DNA of 37,379 bases from the NCBI GenBank assembly GCA_910587865.1, contig CAJUNX010000042.1:1-37379 (forward strand), given 5' to 3'. Below are positions 7,645-16,222 of this stretch, piece by piece. The position numbers and the translations under genes are program-made. The DNA is from an uncultured Roseburia sp. Lineage in GTDB: Bacteria; Bacillota; Clostridia; Lachnospirales; Lachnospiraceae. The notes under the pieces were generated by a model that saw nothing but the letters and a program-made list of their open reading frames with translations, searched no databases and was not told where the DNA came from. The stretch's first letter is position 1; the number at the start of each line of letters is the position of its first letter.

Positions 7645-10026
7645 TTAGTGCGGTCCGTCCATTTTGGCAAAATAAAACATGGCGTCCGTATCCGTCTCGA
7701 TCGCGACGTGCGGACTTCTCTCACACGGCACGCTTTCCGCCGTATACTCTGCGGTTTCCCTGCCCTTCGCACACGCCCTCACCCGGATGGTTCCGGGCTC
7801 CGTCGTCGTGCGAAGGATCAGCTGGCAGATTCCGCCGAAAAGCTTCCGTTTTAATTCCGTAGCTCCCAGCGTATCGTAGGGATCGTTGTTTGACACCGCA
7901 AGCACCTGCACCGGGCCCTCCGTCTCAAATTCCACCAGATCGCCGGACCAGTACACGGGATTTCCCGCCGCGTCCTCTGCCCCGACAGACAGGATGATCA
8001 CGTCGGTCCGGTTCGCACACACCCGGGCGCAGTCCGCCGGTACAGCATTCTGTCCTGCAAAAAAATCTGTCTGCTCCTGCCGCAGCGTCAGCCTCACCGG
8101 CGCCCCGGTCGTCCGGATCCGGTCTTCTGCGCAGACCGTTTCCCCGTCATATGCGACGGCGAGCAGCTCACCCGGCTTATAAATCACGGAAAACACGGTA
8201 CGGCGGTACGGATTCACCTGCTGCCGCCCCAGCGAAATCCCGTCTAGAAACAGTTCCACCTCCGCCGCATTGCTGTACACCTTTACCTCGACGGGCTCGC
8301 CCTCTTTGCCGGCATGATTCCAGTGCATGGGCCATATTTTTATAAAAGGATCCCCTTCGTCCCACATCTGCTTATAAAACCAGGTATTCTCCTTCGGCGT
8401 GCCGGTCGGTTCAATAATGCCGCTCCTGGAGTAAATGCGCGGCCATCCTCTCGACTCTCCCCGGTAACCGAACGCAACCCACTTAAACATGCCCATAAAA
8501 TACGGCCTGGTGTTCACGCTCTCCCAGTCCTCTCCGCTACCGTCGCCCATAATCCCGTATTTAAGCATTTTCCCGCCGATCTCCGAGGATACGAGCGGTA
8601 TGTCGGGGAACCTGGCATGGATCTCGTCAAACAGCTCGGACTGGTAATTGATTCCGATGATATCGGACGCCCCCGCCGCGCCGCTTCCGTCCGTACATCC
8701 ACCGTCCATCGCCATCATAATCGGGCGGGTAACGTCGTATTTCCTGGCTGTATGGCGCATACTGCTCATAATCCGCTGTCCGCGCTCCGTTCCCTGAATG
8801 CGCTCCTCATTTGCCATGGACCACATCACGATACACGGATGATTCCGGTCACGCTTCATCATGTGGCAAAGCTGATCCAAATCTTCCTTCGAGCAGCCGA
8901 ACCAGCGGTTTTCGTCCATCACCATGATGCCAAGCCGATCGCAGAGATCAAGCACCTCCGGCGTCGGCGGATTGTGCGAACAGCGGTAGGCGCTGACTCC
9001 CATCTCCTTTAATGTTTTCATCCGAAATTCCCGCACCGCATCCGGGACTGCCACTCCCAGATTCGCGTGATCCTCATGGGCGCAGACCCCCCTGAGTTTT
9101 ACCGGTTTCCCGTTGATCTGCATCCCCTCCGTCGTAAAGGCAAGCGTCCGGAAACCGAACGTCGTGTCATACGTATCGATTCTGACATCATCCTGCCAGA
9201 TGCCGGTCTGCATCGTATAGAGCGCCGGATGCTCCGGCGACCACAGGTCCGGATCCTTTACCTCAAGCTGCATCCTGCTGACACTGACCTCCCGCGGCGC
9301 TGCCGTAAGGCGCTCTCTGGCTTCGGCCACGCAGTTTCCCGCCGCGTCCAGGATCTCGTTTACGACGCAGACCTCTGTCTCCTCATATAAGATGCTGCGG
9401 ATTTCTGTTTCCGCCGTGACGCACCAGCGCCCGGTTCCCGCGCCCTCCTCCGCGGTTTTTCTGGCATCCACATATGTTCCCCAGTTTTCCACGGCGACAG
9501 GCGCTGTCTTTATCATCCACACATGCCGGTAAATTCCCGCTCCCTCGTACCACCAGCCCTCAAAATCCGTGGTATCCACATAGACGGAGATCTCATTTAA
9601 CATATCCCCGTAATCCACGTACTCGGTGATCTCAAAGGCAAACGAGGTGTACCCGCAGAAATTCCGGTACAAAAGATGCCCGTTCACATACACCGTCGCA
9701 TGGGTGGAGACACCGTCAAACTGTAAAACGATGCGCTTTCCCTCATCCTCTGGCGAGAGAGCAAACAGCCTTCGGTACCAGCCGTTCTGACGCGGCACGA
9801 ATCCTTCCGTGTCGCTGGCGGAAAAGTCCACGCCGCCCGCGATCGCGTAGTCATGCGGCAGATCCACAACCTCCCAGTCCCCGTCGTAAAAGCTGGCCGC
9901 GGCCGGCCCTCTGCCCCGCTCCGCTTTAGTGTGCAGATAATAATACATCATGTTGTTCGGTATCGGCCGTTCCAGGTTATCCAGGTGAAACTTCCAGGCA
10001 AAATCCATACCAAGCTTCTCTCGCAT
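7645..10026 (-). CDS. Glycoside hydrolase family 2 enzyme (cytoplasmic)
   Basis: A 793-residue family 2 glycosidase (beta-galactosidase, beta-glucuronidase, beta-mannosidase group), which hydrolyses beta-glycosides with retention. The jelly-roll sugar-binding domain is at residues 40-180 (DLPHDYAI, NGWYRRLF, GIYRHVW). An Ig-like domain follows to about 295. The TIM barrel starts near FGFRTLAF and contains LRGVCAHEDH, YRCSHNPP, MWSMANEE (acid/base Glu407) and LVSSEIGG (nucleophile Glu482). A C-terminal beta domain (from about 575) completes the LacZ/BgaA-like short form. There is no signal peptide, so it acts on an imported substrate. The start at 10026 follows GGAGGAAG; the open frame extends to 10308 but that part overlaps the preceding gene and looks non-coding. 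It sits between the binding protein and isomerase genes. The sugar specificity cannot be decided here. Confidence 0.93.
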   Translation of the reverse strand: MREKLGMDFAWKFHLDNLERPIPNNMMYYYLHTKAERGRGPAAASFYDGDWEVVDLPHDYAIAGGVDFSASDTEGFVPRQNGWYRRLFALSPEDEGKRIVLQFDGVSTHATVYVNGHLLYRNFCGYTSFAFEITEYVDYGDMLNEISVYVDTTDFEGWWYEGAGIYRHVWMIKTAPVAVENWGTYVDARKTAEEGAGTGRWCVTAETEIRSILYEETEVCVVNEILDAAGNCVAEARERLTAAPREVSVSRMQLEVKDPDLWSPEHPALYTMQTGIWQDDVRIDTYDTTFGFRTLAFTTEGMQINGKPVKLRGVCAHEDHANLGVAVPDAVREFRMKTLKEMGVSAYRCSHNPPTPEVLDLCDRLGIMVMDENRWFGCSKEDLDQLCHMMKRDRNHPCIVMWSMANEERIQGTERGQRIMSSMRHTARKYDVTRPIMMAMDGGCTDGSGAAGASDIIGINYQSELFDEIHARFPDIPLVSSEIGGKMLKYGIMGDGSGEDWESVNTRPYFMGMFKWVAFGYRGESRGWPRIYSRSGIIEPTGTPKENTWFYKQMWDEGDPFIKIWPMHWNHAGKEGEPVEVKVYSNAAEVELFLDGISLGRQQVNPYRRTVFSVIYKPGELLAVAYDGETVCAEDRIRTTGAPVRLTLRQEQTDFFAGQNAVPADCARVCANRTDVIILSVGAEDAAGNPVYWSGDLVEFETEGPVQVLAVSNNDPYDTLGATELKRKLFGGICQLILRTTTEPGTIRVRACAKGRETAEYTAESVPCERSPHVAIETDTDAMFYFAKMDGPH

Positions 10027-10051
10027 TTTCTTCCTCCATTTCCAACAATCA

Positions 10052-10146
10052 CGCACATCCGGGGCCTGCGGCCACGATGACGCTCCCCGGCCATGAGTCC
10101 TTCTATCACGGGCCGCACATCCGGGGCCTGCGGCCCTGATGACGCT
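10052..10146. repeat. Direct repeat pair between binding-protein and GH2 genes
   Basis: Two 33-base copies (10052-10084 and 10114-10146) differ at only two adjacent positions. Each begins CGCACATCCGGGGCCTGCGG and ends GATGACGCT, and they start 62 bases apart. They fill the gap between the binding-protein stop and the GH2 ribosome site. Function is unknown; a local duplication or mRNA structure is possible. Confidence 0.75.
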
Positions 10147-10171
10147 TCTGCATTCCGGATGCCGGACACCG

Positions 10172-11794
10172 TCAGTCCGTAAATGCGTGATACTGCTCTG
10201 TCCACACCTCGCTGTAGATCTTTCCTTCCGTGTTCCACGCCTCCTCGACGGCGCTCTTCCACTCGCTCTCGCCCCACTGGCCGCTGACCACCTTGGCGCA
10301 CGCCTCATTGATCACCGTGTCGGAGTCGCCGGTTAAGAATTCCGCCTCTGTCCCCGTCAGGTCATAGGGCACAAACCAATCGCACGCTTCGATCGTCTCC
10401 AGCGAATTGATCTTATTCTGCAGTTCTTTTATCTGAACCGGCTTCCATTCCCCGGGGTTGACATACTGCGCCGCATAGGTCGTCTCGTCGTACCACTCGT
10501 TTAACAGATAAAATCCCAGGTAGCTGTCCGCATAATTATCCGCCGGCACATACTCTTTTTTGCTGTCATCCGCATACGACCACTCGGTTCCCTCGAACCC
10601 GTGCGCACACAGCATATAGTTGTCCTCGTTTTCAAACATCCAGTTTAAAAGCTTTGCCGCCCACTTCGCATTCTCACTGTTTGCGTTTAACACAAGCTCC
10701 GGCTGGTATTCCGGGTTCATTCCCCATGCGCCCGTGCCGCCCGCCGGGAAATCCGTAAAGTTGTCCAAAGCGACGTATTTTACGGCGGAATCCGGGTCAT
10801 TTTCAAAAATCGTCACAGACGGGGAAACACCGGCATTGTACGGGCCCGTCCACCCGCCGGCGCGGTCGGCTGAGATTAAATCAAAACCGTCCTGGATGCT
10901 CATCGTCTGATACTCGGAGTGCAGCCATCCGTTTTGGTACCACTTCTGCAGCTCCTCCAAAAGCAGATAGCTGTTCTCATGCATGTACCACGGCATGATC
11001 GTCCCGTCCTCCGTCAGATAATGATCACCGAAAAATCCGAGGTAGAACGGACGAAAATCGCTGTTCTCCATATTCATAAAGGTCATCATCGGGATTTCGT
11101 TGTCGTTGCCGTTTAAATTCTCATCGATCACGCCCTGGAAATAAGCCTCCAGCTCTTCCATCGTGGTCGGGCACTCCATATTCAGCGCATCCAGCCAGTC
11201 CTGGCGGATCGCAGGCACATACTGTTTGGAAAACAACTCTTTTCTCGGAAGCGCATAGATCGCGCCGTCCGCTGTTGTACAGCCCCGCAGGGAGTCCTCG
11301 TTTAACCTGGCCTTGATATTCGGCATATCGTCAAGATACTCATCCCACGGCTTTAACGCATTCTTCTGATAATACTGATTCCAGTTTCCGGCATCCTCGG
11401 TAACGTTTAACACGTCCCATTTGTCCCCGGATGTGATCATCAGATTGATCTTCTCCGACCAGGAATCCGTCGGGATCACCACCAGCTCAAAGTCCACGCC
11501 GGACTCTTCCTTAATCTTTGCGAGAACCGCCTCATTGTTCGCCTTATTCTCAATGTCATTGATCCCGCGCACGACAAAGACCACAGGCTCCGTCTGCACC
11601 TCATCCGCGGCAGCCGTTCCCTGACCGCCGGATGCCTCCCCCTGGCTGCCGGACGTCTCCGTTCCTCCCGCAGCCGGATCCTCTCCGGTTCCGGCAGACG
11701 TTCCCCCGCAGCCGGCCAAAAGTGCTGCAAGCAGAGCCCCGCACAGTCCCATGGAAACCAGTTTACGTGTCTTTTGCTTTCTTCCTTTTCTCAT
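10172..11794 (-). CDS. ABC transporter sugar-binding lipoprotein
   Basis: A 540-residue extracellular solute-binding protein. The basic start MRKGRKQKTRK leads into a hydrophobic stretch ending in the lipobox LLAGC, so Cys29 would be lipidated and the protein anchored outside the membrane. A Gly/Ser/Thr/Gln-rich linker (residues 30-60) follows. The size and sequence style match the LplA/YtcQ group that works with LplB and YtcP-type permeases, which normally handle complex oligosaccharides. The start at 11794 follows AAGGAGGAG; an earlier reading from 11893 has no ribosome site and would bury the signal peptide. It follows the two permease genes, forming the uptake module of the operon. The ligand is unknown. 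No ATPase gene is nearby, so a shared MsmK-type ATPase elsewhere is expected. Confidence 0.93.
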   Translation of the reverse strand: MRKGRKQKTRKLVSMGLCGALLAALLAGCGGTSAGTGEDPAAGGTETSGSQGEASGGQGTAAADEVQTEPVVFVVRGINDIENKANNEAVLAKIKEESGVDFELVVIPTDSWSEKINLMITSGDKWDVLNVTEDAGNWNQYYQKNALKPWDEYLDDMPNIKARLNEDSLRGCTTADGAIYALPRKELFSKQYVPAIRQDWLDALNMECPTTMEELEAYFQGVIDENLNGNDNEIPMMTFMNMENSDFRPFYLGFFGDHYLTEDGTIMPWYMHENSYLLLEELQKWYQNGWLHSEYQTMSIQDGFDLISADRAGGWTGPYNAGVSPSVTIFENDPDSAVKYVALDNFTDFPAGGTGAWGMNPEYQPELVLNANSENAKWAAKLLNWMFENEDNYMLCAHGFEGTEWSYADDSKKEYVPADNYADSYLGFYLLNEWYDETTYAAQYVNPGEWKPVQIKELQNKINSLETIEACDWFVPYDLTGTEAEFLTGDSDTVINEACAKVVSGQWGESEWKSAVEEAWNTEGKIYSEVWTEQYHAFTD

Positions 11795-11937
11795 GTTCTC
11801 CTCCTTTTGGGGACGTGAAATCCTTCCACGCCTTATGTTGCGTTGCGCGGGCGGCGTCACACAGCAATCCGCCGCAATCTGCCGCACCCACATACAGCGC
11901 TATTAATTACAACGGTCGTCCCGTGATATTTTACAGG

Positions 11938-12804
11938 TTATCCCTTCACGGATCCGACCAGTACACCCTTCACAAAATATTTCTGAATAAACGGGTAGAC
12001 GCACAGGATCGGCACTGTCGCCACCACAATACACGCCATTCGGATCGCCTCTGCGGGCGGTTTTGCCACTGAGCTTGATGCTGCAAAATCATAAATATTG
12101 GAATTTGCGATCAGCTGCTGCAGCAGATACTGAATCGTCCACATGTTTTTATCCGACATATAAAGCATGGAATCCCACCAGGTATTCCAGTGAAACACCG
12201 CATAAAACAGCCCGATCGTCGCGATCGATGCCTTTGACAGCGGCAGGACGATCCGCATCAGAATCGTGAAATCGTTCGCCCCGTCAATCTTTGCCGACTC
12301 CTCCAGCGAATCCGGGATCTGCATAAAAAAGTTCCGCAGAATGATCAGATTAAACGGATCCACCAGGTGCGGGATCACATATACCCAGAAGGTATTCGTG
12401 AGTCCCAGGCTTCGGATCAGCAGGAAATTCGGAATCATGCCGCCCGAAAACCACATCGTAAATGTGATCAGCACCGTGAGAAATTTCCTCGCCGGATACT
12501 TCCTGCGCGACAGCGGATACGCCAGCAGAGACGTGATAAAAATGTTAAATGCCGTGCCGGTCACCACCCGAAGGATCGTCACCAGGTACGAGCTCCAGAT
12601 GCTCGGCGACGACAGGATATAGCGATACCCGGTCCAGTCGAGTTTCCGCGGAAACATCCGCAGCGGATGCAGCGCCCGCTCCGCATCGCCCATCGCGGAA
12701 TGACCGATCACATAGAGCATGGGATACAGCATAACCGCGCAGACGAATATCATGATCATGATATTAACTATAGAAAAAATTCGCTCTCCTTTTGATAACT
12801 TCAT
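11938..12804 (-). CDS. Sugar ABC transporter permease, YtcP/LplC type
   Basis: A 288-residue inner-membrane protein with six hydrophobic segments. The binding-protein-dependent permease (EAA) loop is visible as EESAKIDGANDFTILMRIVL, the contact point for the ATPase. The long segment before the first periplasmic loop and the C-terminal FVKGVLVGSVKG are typical of the YtcP/LplC subgroup. The start at 12804 was preferred because GGAGG lies five bases upstream; an in-frame ATG at 12816 lacks a ribosome site. It is 32 bases downstream of the partner permease gene and 143 bases ahead of the binding-protein gene. Substrate is shared with the binding protein and is unknown. Confidence 0.93.
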   Translation of the reverse strand: MKLSKGERIFSIVNIMIMIFVCAVMLYPMLYVIGHSAMGDAERALHPLRMFPRKLDWTGYRYILSSPSIWSSYLVTILRVVTGTAFNIFITSLLAYPLSRRKYPARKFLTVLITFTMWFSGGMIPNFLLIRSLGLTNTFWVYVIPHLVDPFNLIILRNFFMQIPDSLEESAKIDGANDFTILMRIVLPLSKASIATIGLFYAVFHWNTWWDSMLYMSDKNMWTIQYLLQQLIANSNIYDFAASSSVAKPPAEAIRMACIVVATVPILCVYPFIQKYFVKGVLVGSVKG

Positions 12805-12836
12805 GGCAGCCTCCATCTCACCCGTATACCGTCATC

Positions 12837-13772
12837 CTAAAATAAACCTTCGGAGCCAAGCCTCTTGCTCGCCCTGTTTGTCACAAAGATCAGAAACAAT
12901 GAAATCACCGATTTAAACAGCCCGACTGCAGTCGTGTAAGAAAAATTACTGCCGATGATACCGGTGCGGTAAATATACGTGTCAAACACGTCCGCAACCG
13001 AGTAGACCGCCTCGCTGTACATCGTGTAAATCTGTTCAAAATTGTCCGTCATAATCTTTCCCATCTGAAGGATCAGCATGATCGCAATGATCTCGCCAAT
13101 CGCGGGCAGCGTCACATGTATGATCTGCTGAAAACGATTTGCCCCGTCGAGCTGCGCCGCCTCATACTGCTCCATATCGACGCCGGCGATCGCCGCCAGA
13201 TAGACGATCGTTCCGTACCCCACGGTTTTCCAGATCTCGCTGATGATTAACAATCCGCGAAAATGTTCCGCCGAAGCCATAAAATAGACGGACTCTCCTC
13301 CGAGCTTTACGATCAGAGCGTTAAGAGGTCCCTCCGCGCCCACGAGGATGCGGAGCAGCCCCGCGACGACGACCCATGACAGGAAATACGGCATGTACGT
13401 GATCGTCTGGACGCTTTTCTTAAAAAAGCGGTTCTTCACCTCGTTTAAAAGCACCGCCAGCAGAATCGGCGCCGGAAAGACGAAGAGCAGGCGCAGACCG
13501 CTTAAGATCAGCGTGTTCCCCATCAGCCGCGGGAACTGACTCGAGGTCAGAAATGTATGAAAATGCCGCAATCCGACCCAGTCCGAGGCAAATATGGCAG
13601 ACACGCCGCCCACTGCCCCTTTATAATTTTTAAATGCGATAATCAGCCCGTACATCGGCACATATTTAAATATCGCAAAGTACAAAAGCCCCGGAAGCAC
13701 CATCAGATGAAGCATCCAGTATTTGGTAAAACTTTCTTTTACCTTTTTGCCCAATGATTTCTTTTCTGTCAT
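12837..13772 (-). CDS. Sugar ABC transporter permease, LplB type
   Basis: A 311-residue permease with six hydrophobic segments and the EAA loop EQYEAAQLDGANRFQQIIHV. The segment VLPGLLYFAIFKYVPMYG near residue 30 is highly characteristic of the LplB/YteP subgroup. It pairs with the YtcP-type permease directly downstream. The start at 13772 has AGGAG just upstream; a second in-frame ATG at 13784 has none. An inverted repeat lies ahead of the ribosome site and may modulate expression of the transport genes relative to upstream enzymes. The family is certain; the substrate is not known. Confidence 0.93.
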   Translation of the reverse strand: MTEKKSLGKKVKESFTKYWMLHLMVLPGLLYFAIFKYVPMYGLIIAFKNYKGAVGGVSAIFASDWVGLRHFHTFLTSSQFPRLMGNTLILSGLRLLFVFPAPILLAVLLNEVKNRFFKKSVQTITYMPYFLSWVVVAGLLRILVGAEGPLNALIVKLGGESVYFMASAEHFRGLLIISEIWKTVGYGTIVYLAAIAGVDMEQYEAAQLDGANRFQQIIHVTLPAIGEIIAIMLILQMGKIMTDNFEQIYTMYSEAVYSVADVFDTYIYRTGIIGSNFSYTTAVGLFKSVISLFLIFVTNRASKRLGSEGLF

Positions 13773-13791
13773 GCCACTCCTCATTTCTGCG

Positions 13792-13854
13792 CCGTTTACC
13801 GCTCAGGCAAACGGTATCTGCACGCATCCCGCTGCCGCGACGGCCCGCCCGTCG
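13792..13854. repeat. Two small hairpins between amidohydrolase and permease genes
   Basis: CCGTTTACC (13792-13800) pairs with GGCAAACGG (13806-13814) with one mismatch and a five-base loop. CGACGG (13838-13843) pairs with CCGTCG (13849-13854). Neither is followed by a T-run. They lie in the 88-base gap within the operon and could influence processing or read-through. Confidence 0.4.
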
Positions 13855-13860
13855 AAACGG

Positions 13861-15060
13861 TCAGCCCCCTGTCTGTCCTTCCGGTCCGCCGGACCCGAAT
13901 ACCGGCGTTCCGCCGCACATCACTGCCCGAATCTTTCTAAGCGCCGTGATATCCTCCGCCGGATTGCCCTCCACCGCAATCAGGTCCGCGGCCAGTCCTT
14001 CCCCGACCGTCCCGGTCACCCCGGAAAGCCCTAAGATTTCTGCCCCGTTTGATGTGCCGGCCCGTATGGCCTCCAGCGGCGTCAGCCCGTATTTCACCAT
14101 GTATTCCAGCTCCAGATATGTGTTCACGCCGTGAATGTCCACCGGGACATCGGTTCCCGCCCCGATTAAGACGCCCATATCGTGATATTCCTTTAAATGA
14201 TCGCGGTAAGCGTCACGCGAATCGGAATATGCGTTCTTTTCTCCTTTTTTGTCACCTTCCTCGGCAAATGTCGAATACACCATGACGGTCGGCACCCAGG
14301 CGATCCCTTTTTCGATCATCTGCTGCGCCTGCTCCCGCGAGAGAAAGGTCCCGTGCTCGATCGTGTCCACACCGGCGTCAATGCACTGCTGAATCGTCAC
14401 CGGCACGCCGGAGTGCACCGCCACCTTCCGGTTTCTCCGATGGCACTCGTCCACGGCTGCCTCCAGCTCCTCGCTTGTAAATTCCGGCACGAATTCCCGT
14501 CTGCTGGTTAACAGCTTGATCCACTGCGCCCCGTCCGCAAGGTTTTTCCGGATCCGTTTCCGCAGCTCCCACGGCCCGTCCGCGATATCTCCCCCGTCCG
14601 GGAACTCACTTCCGTGCCCGCCCGTCATGCAGATTCCGTTTCCGCAGGGAATGATGCGCGGGATGGGCTCGTCTAAGATCCCCTGCTCCGCCGCCCACGC
14701 AAGCCCTGCAACCAGACCGTTTTTATCCGCGACCGAGCGCAGCGTCGTCACCCCTGTCCGAAACGCCGATCTCGCATTTCTCAATGTAATATAAGCATGT
14801 ACAAAATCACTCCCGGCATATCCGAACGGCTTGTTCCCCCACGCGCTGATGTGCACATGCAGGTCAATGAGCCCCGGCATCAGCGTACAGCCTCTGTACT
14901 CTTTTACCCCGCCGCCGCATGTCTTCCTTATCTCCTCTTCCCTTCCGACCTTAAGGATCACACCCGACGTGTCGTCAATTGCAACCGCGGCGCCCGTGCC
15001 CTCGTATTCCAGCACAGTTGCCCCGTCTCCGGTGATCACCCGGTCCGCTGTCAGAATCAT
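13861..15060 (-). CDS. Amidohydrolase family metal-dependent hydrolase
   Basis: A 399-residue member of the amidohydrolase superfamily, closest in style to imidazolonepropionase/Xaa-Pro dipeptidase-like proteins. The expected metal site is present: MPGLIDLHVH (His68, His70), a candidate bridging lysine in WIKLLTS (Lys182), AVHSG (His216), IEHGT (His236) and GAGTDVP (Asp304). N- and C-terminal strands form the small beta domain typical of the family (MILTADRVITGDG; ADLIAVEGNP). Known relatives hydrolyse cyclic amides, lactones or dipeptides; the substrate here cannot be read. The start at 15060 follows GGGAGAG; the longer frame to 15180 overlaps the epimerase stop. Its place inside a sugar operon is unusual and suggests a substrate with an amide, lactam or lactone group. 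Confidence 0.88.
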   Translation of the reverse strand: MILTADRVITGDGATVLEYEGTGAAVAIDDTSGVILKVGREEEIRKTCGGGVKEYRGCTLMPGLIDLHVHISAWGNKPFGYAGSDFVHAYITLRNARSAFRTGVTTLRSVADKNGLVAGLAWAAEQGILDEPIPRIIPCGNGICMTGGHGSEFPDGGDIADGPWELRKRIRKNLADGAQWIKLLTSRREFVPEFTSEELEAAVDECHRRNRKVAVHSGVPVTIQQCIDAGVDTIEHGTFLSREQAQQMIEKGIAWVPTVMVYSTFAEEGDKKGEKNAYSDSRDAYRDHLKEYHDMGVLIGAGTDVPVDIHGVNTYLELEYMVKYGLTPLEAIRAGTSNGAEILGLSGVTGTVGEGLAADLIAVEGNPAEDITALRKIRAVMCGGTPVFGSGGPEGQTGG

Positions 15061-15163
15061 ATCTTCTCTCCCTTCCGGCCCTTCGGGCCCGCTTTTCTCC
15101 TCTCCGTCCCGGCAGAGCTGTCTCCCGAAATCCGCTTTTCTTCTTTCCGCCGCGGCCGCCGGC

Positions 15164-16195
15164 TCACCATGAAAAATCAAATACCGTCCGGCTGACCCGG
15201 CGTTCCCCGGCGTTTAGCAGAGGGGAATCCCCCAGCCCGCTGTGCAGGCAGTCGCTGACATACATCGGCTCAAAGCACACCCCGCATTTTCCGTCGTAAA
15301 CCGCCCCGTCCTTCCCCGGATAGTGCATCCCGTGAAAATCGGGGATGTAAAAATGAATGCAGGATGAATCCGTGTAAATCAGAAGACGCCTTCCCGATGC
15401 CGGGTGGGAAAGCCCGGCCGCCGGCTCCTCTCCGCCGTCGAGCAGATAATCATGGTCAAATCCCCCCATGCGCTCCCTCTGCTCACAGGGCCCCTCATAA
15501 AGCGTGCCGATCCTCACCGGCGACCGCAGATCCATCGGTGTGCCCGTCACACAGTATTCCCTTCCTGCAGGCAGTCCATCCGTCCCCGGCTCGGAAATCC
15601 GGTCCGCGCGCACGAACACGTTCTGATCCGTCACCTCTCCGCCGTCATTCCCGGCCAGGTTAAAGTACATATGGTTGCTGATCCCTGCCACCGTATCCTG
15701 ATCCGACGTGACCTCATAGGTCAGAATGACCTTTCGCTTCTCAATGCGGTACGTCACAAGCAGGGTCAGCTCGCCGGGATATCCCTCCTCGCCGTCCGCG
15801 CTCACGTACCGGAATACAATCTCCTCCTTTGCTGCGCGAAGCACCTCAAATACGCGCTTGTCAAATCCTCTCCTGCCTCCGTGGGCATGATGCTCTCCAT
15901 GACTCTTTGACAGCTGCCGGCGCACTCCCTTCACCTCATATTCCGCACCGAGAATTTTCCCGGCGTAGCGCCCCAGCGTCACGCCGAACATCGGCCCTTT
16001 CTCCATCTGACTTTCCGGTTTCTCAAATCCCAGCAGCACATCCGTCCGCCCTGCCTCATCGTCCAGATACAGCGACCGCGCCGCCGCTCCGAGGTTCGTC
16101 ACCACAAGTGTAAGTCCGCATCCGTCCGTCAGGTGATACAGCCCGATCTCTCTGCCGTCCGCCTCAAAGCCGGCCGGCTCATAACGAATTCCCAT
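15164..16195 (-). CDS. galM: Aldose 1-epimerase (mutarotase)
   Basis: A 343-residue galactose mutarotase-like protein, interconverting alpha and beta anomers of a free aldose. Family landmarks are TNLGAAARSLYL, GVTLGRYAGKI, HAHGGRRGFDK (His105), GISNHMYFNLAG (His175, general acid), GFDHDYLL and the base Glu309 in GVCFEP. Length and order match GalM. The start follows GGGGAGAAG. It is 27 bases downstream of the PfkB kinase gene and is followed by the amidohydrolase. Its job is probably to supply the anomer needed by the isomerase after GH2 cleavage. The natural sugar need not be galactose. Confidence 0.92.
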   Translation of the reverse strand: MGIRYEPAGFEADGREIGLYHLTDGCGLTLVVTNLGAAARSLYLDDEAGRTDVLLGFEKPESQMEKGPMFGVTLGRYAGKILGAEYEVKGVRRQLSKSHGEHHAHGGRRGFDKRVFEVLRAAKEEIVFRYVSADGEEGYPGELTLLVTYRIEKRKVILTYEVTSDQDTVAGISNHMYFNLAGNDGGEVTDQNVFVRADRISEPGTDGLPAGREYCVTGTPMDLRSPVRIGTLYEGPCEQRERMGGFDHDYLLDGGEEPAAGLSHPASGRRLLIYTDSSCIHFYIPDFHGMHYPGKDGAVYDGKCGVCFEPMYVSDCLHSGLGDSPLLNAGERRVSRTVFDFSW

Positions 16196-16222
16196 ATCTT
16201 CTCCCCTCCTCTCCGCTGTGTC

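Noticed and set aside
7186..7854. 222-residue open frame on the plus strand
   Set aside because: It overlaps the isomerase and GH2 genes in antisense and is rich in Arg, Pro and Ser, typical of a shadow frame.
10027..10308. N-terminal extension of the GH2 gene
   Set aside because: It overlaps the binding-protein gene end, is Arg-rich and lacks family similarity; GGAGGAAG supports the start at 10026.
15068..15090. Terminator GGCCCTTCGGGCCCGCTTTT between amidohydrolase and epimerase genes
   Set aside because: The T-run is on the plus strand, against the direction of the operon, and no plus-strand gene ends there.
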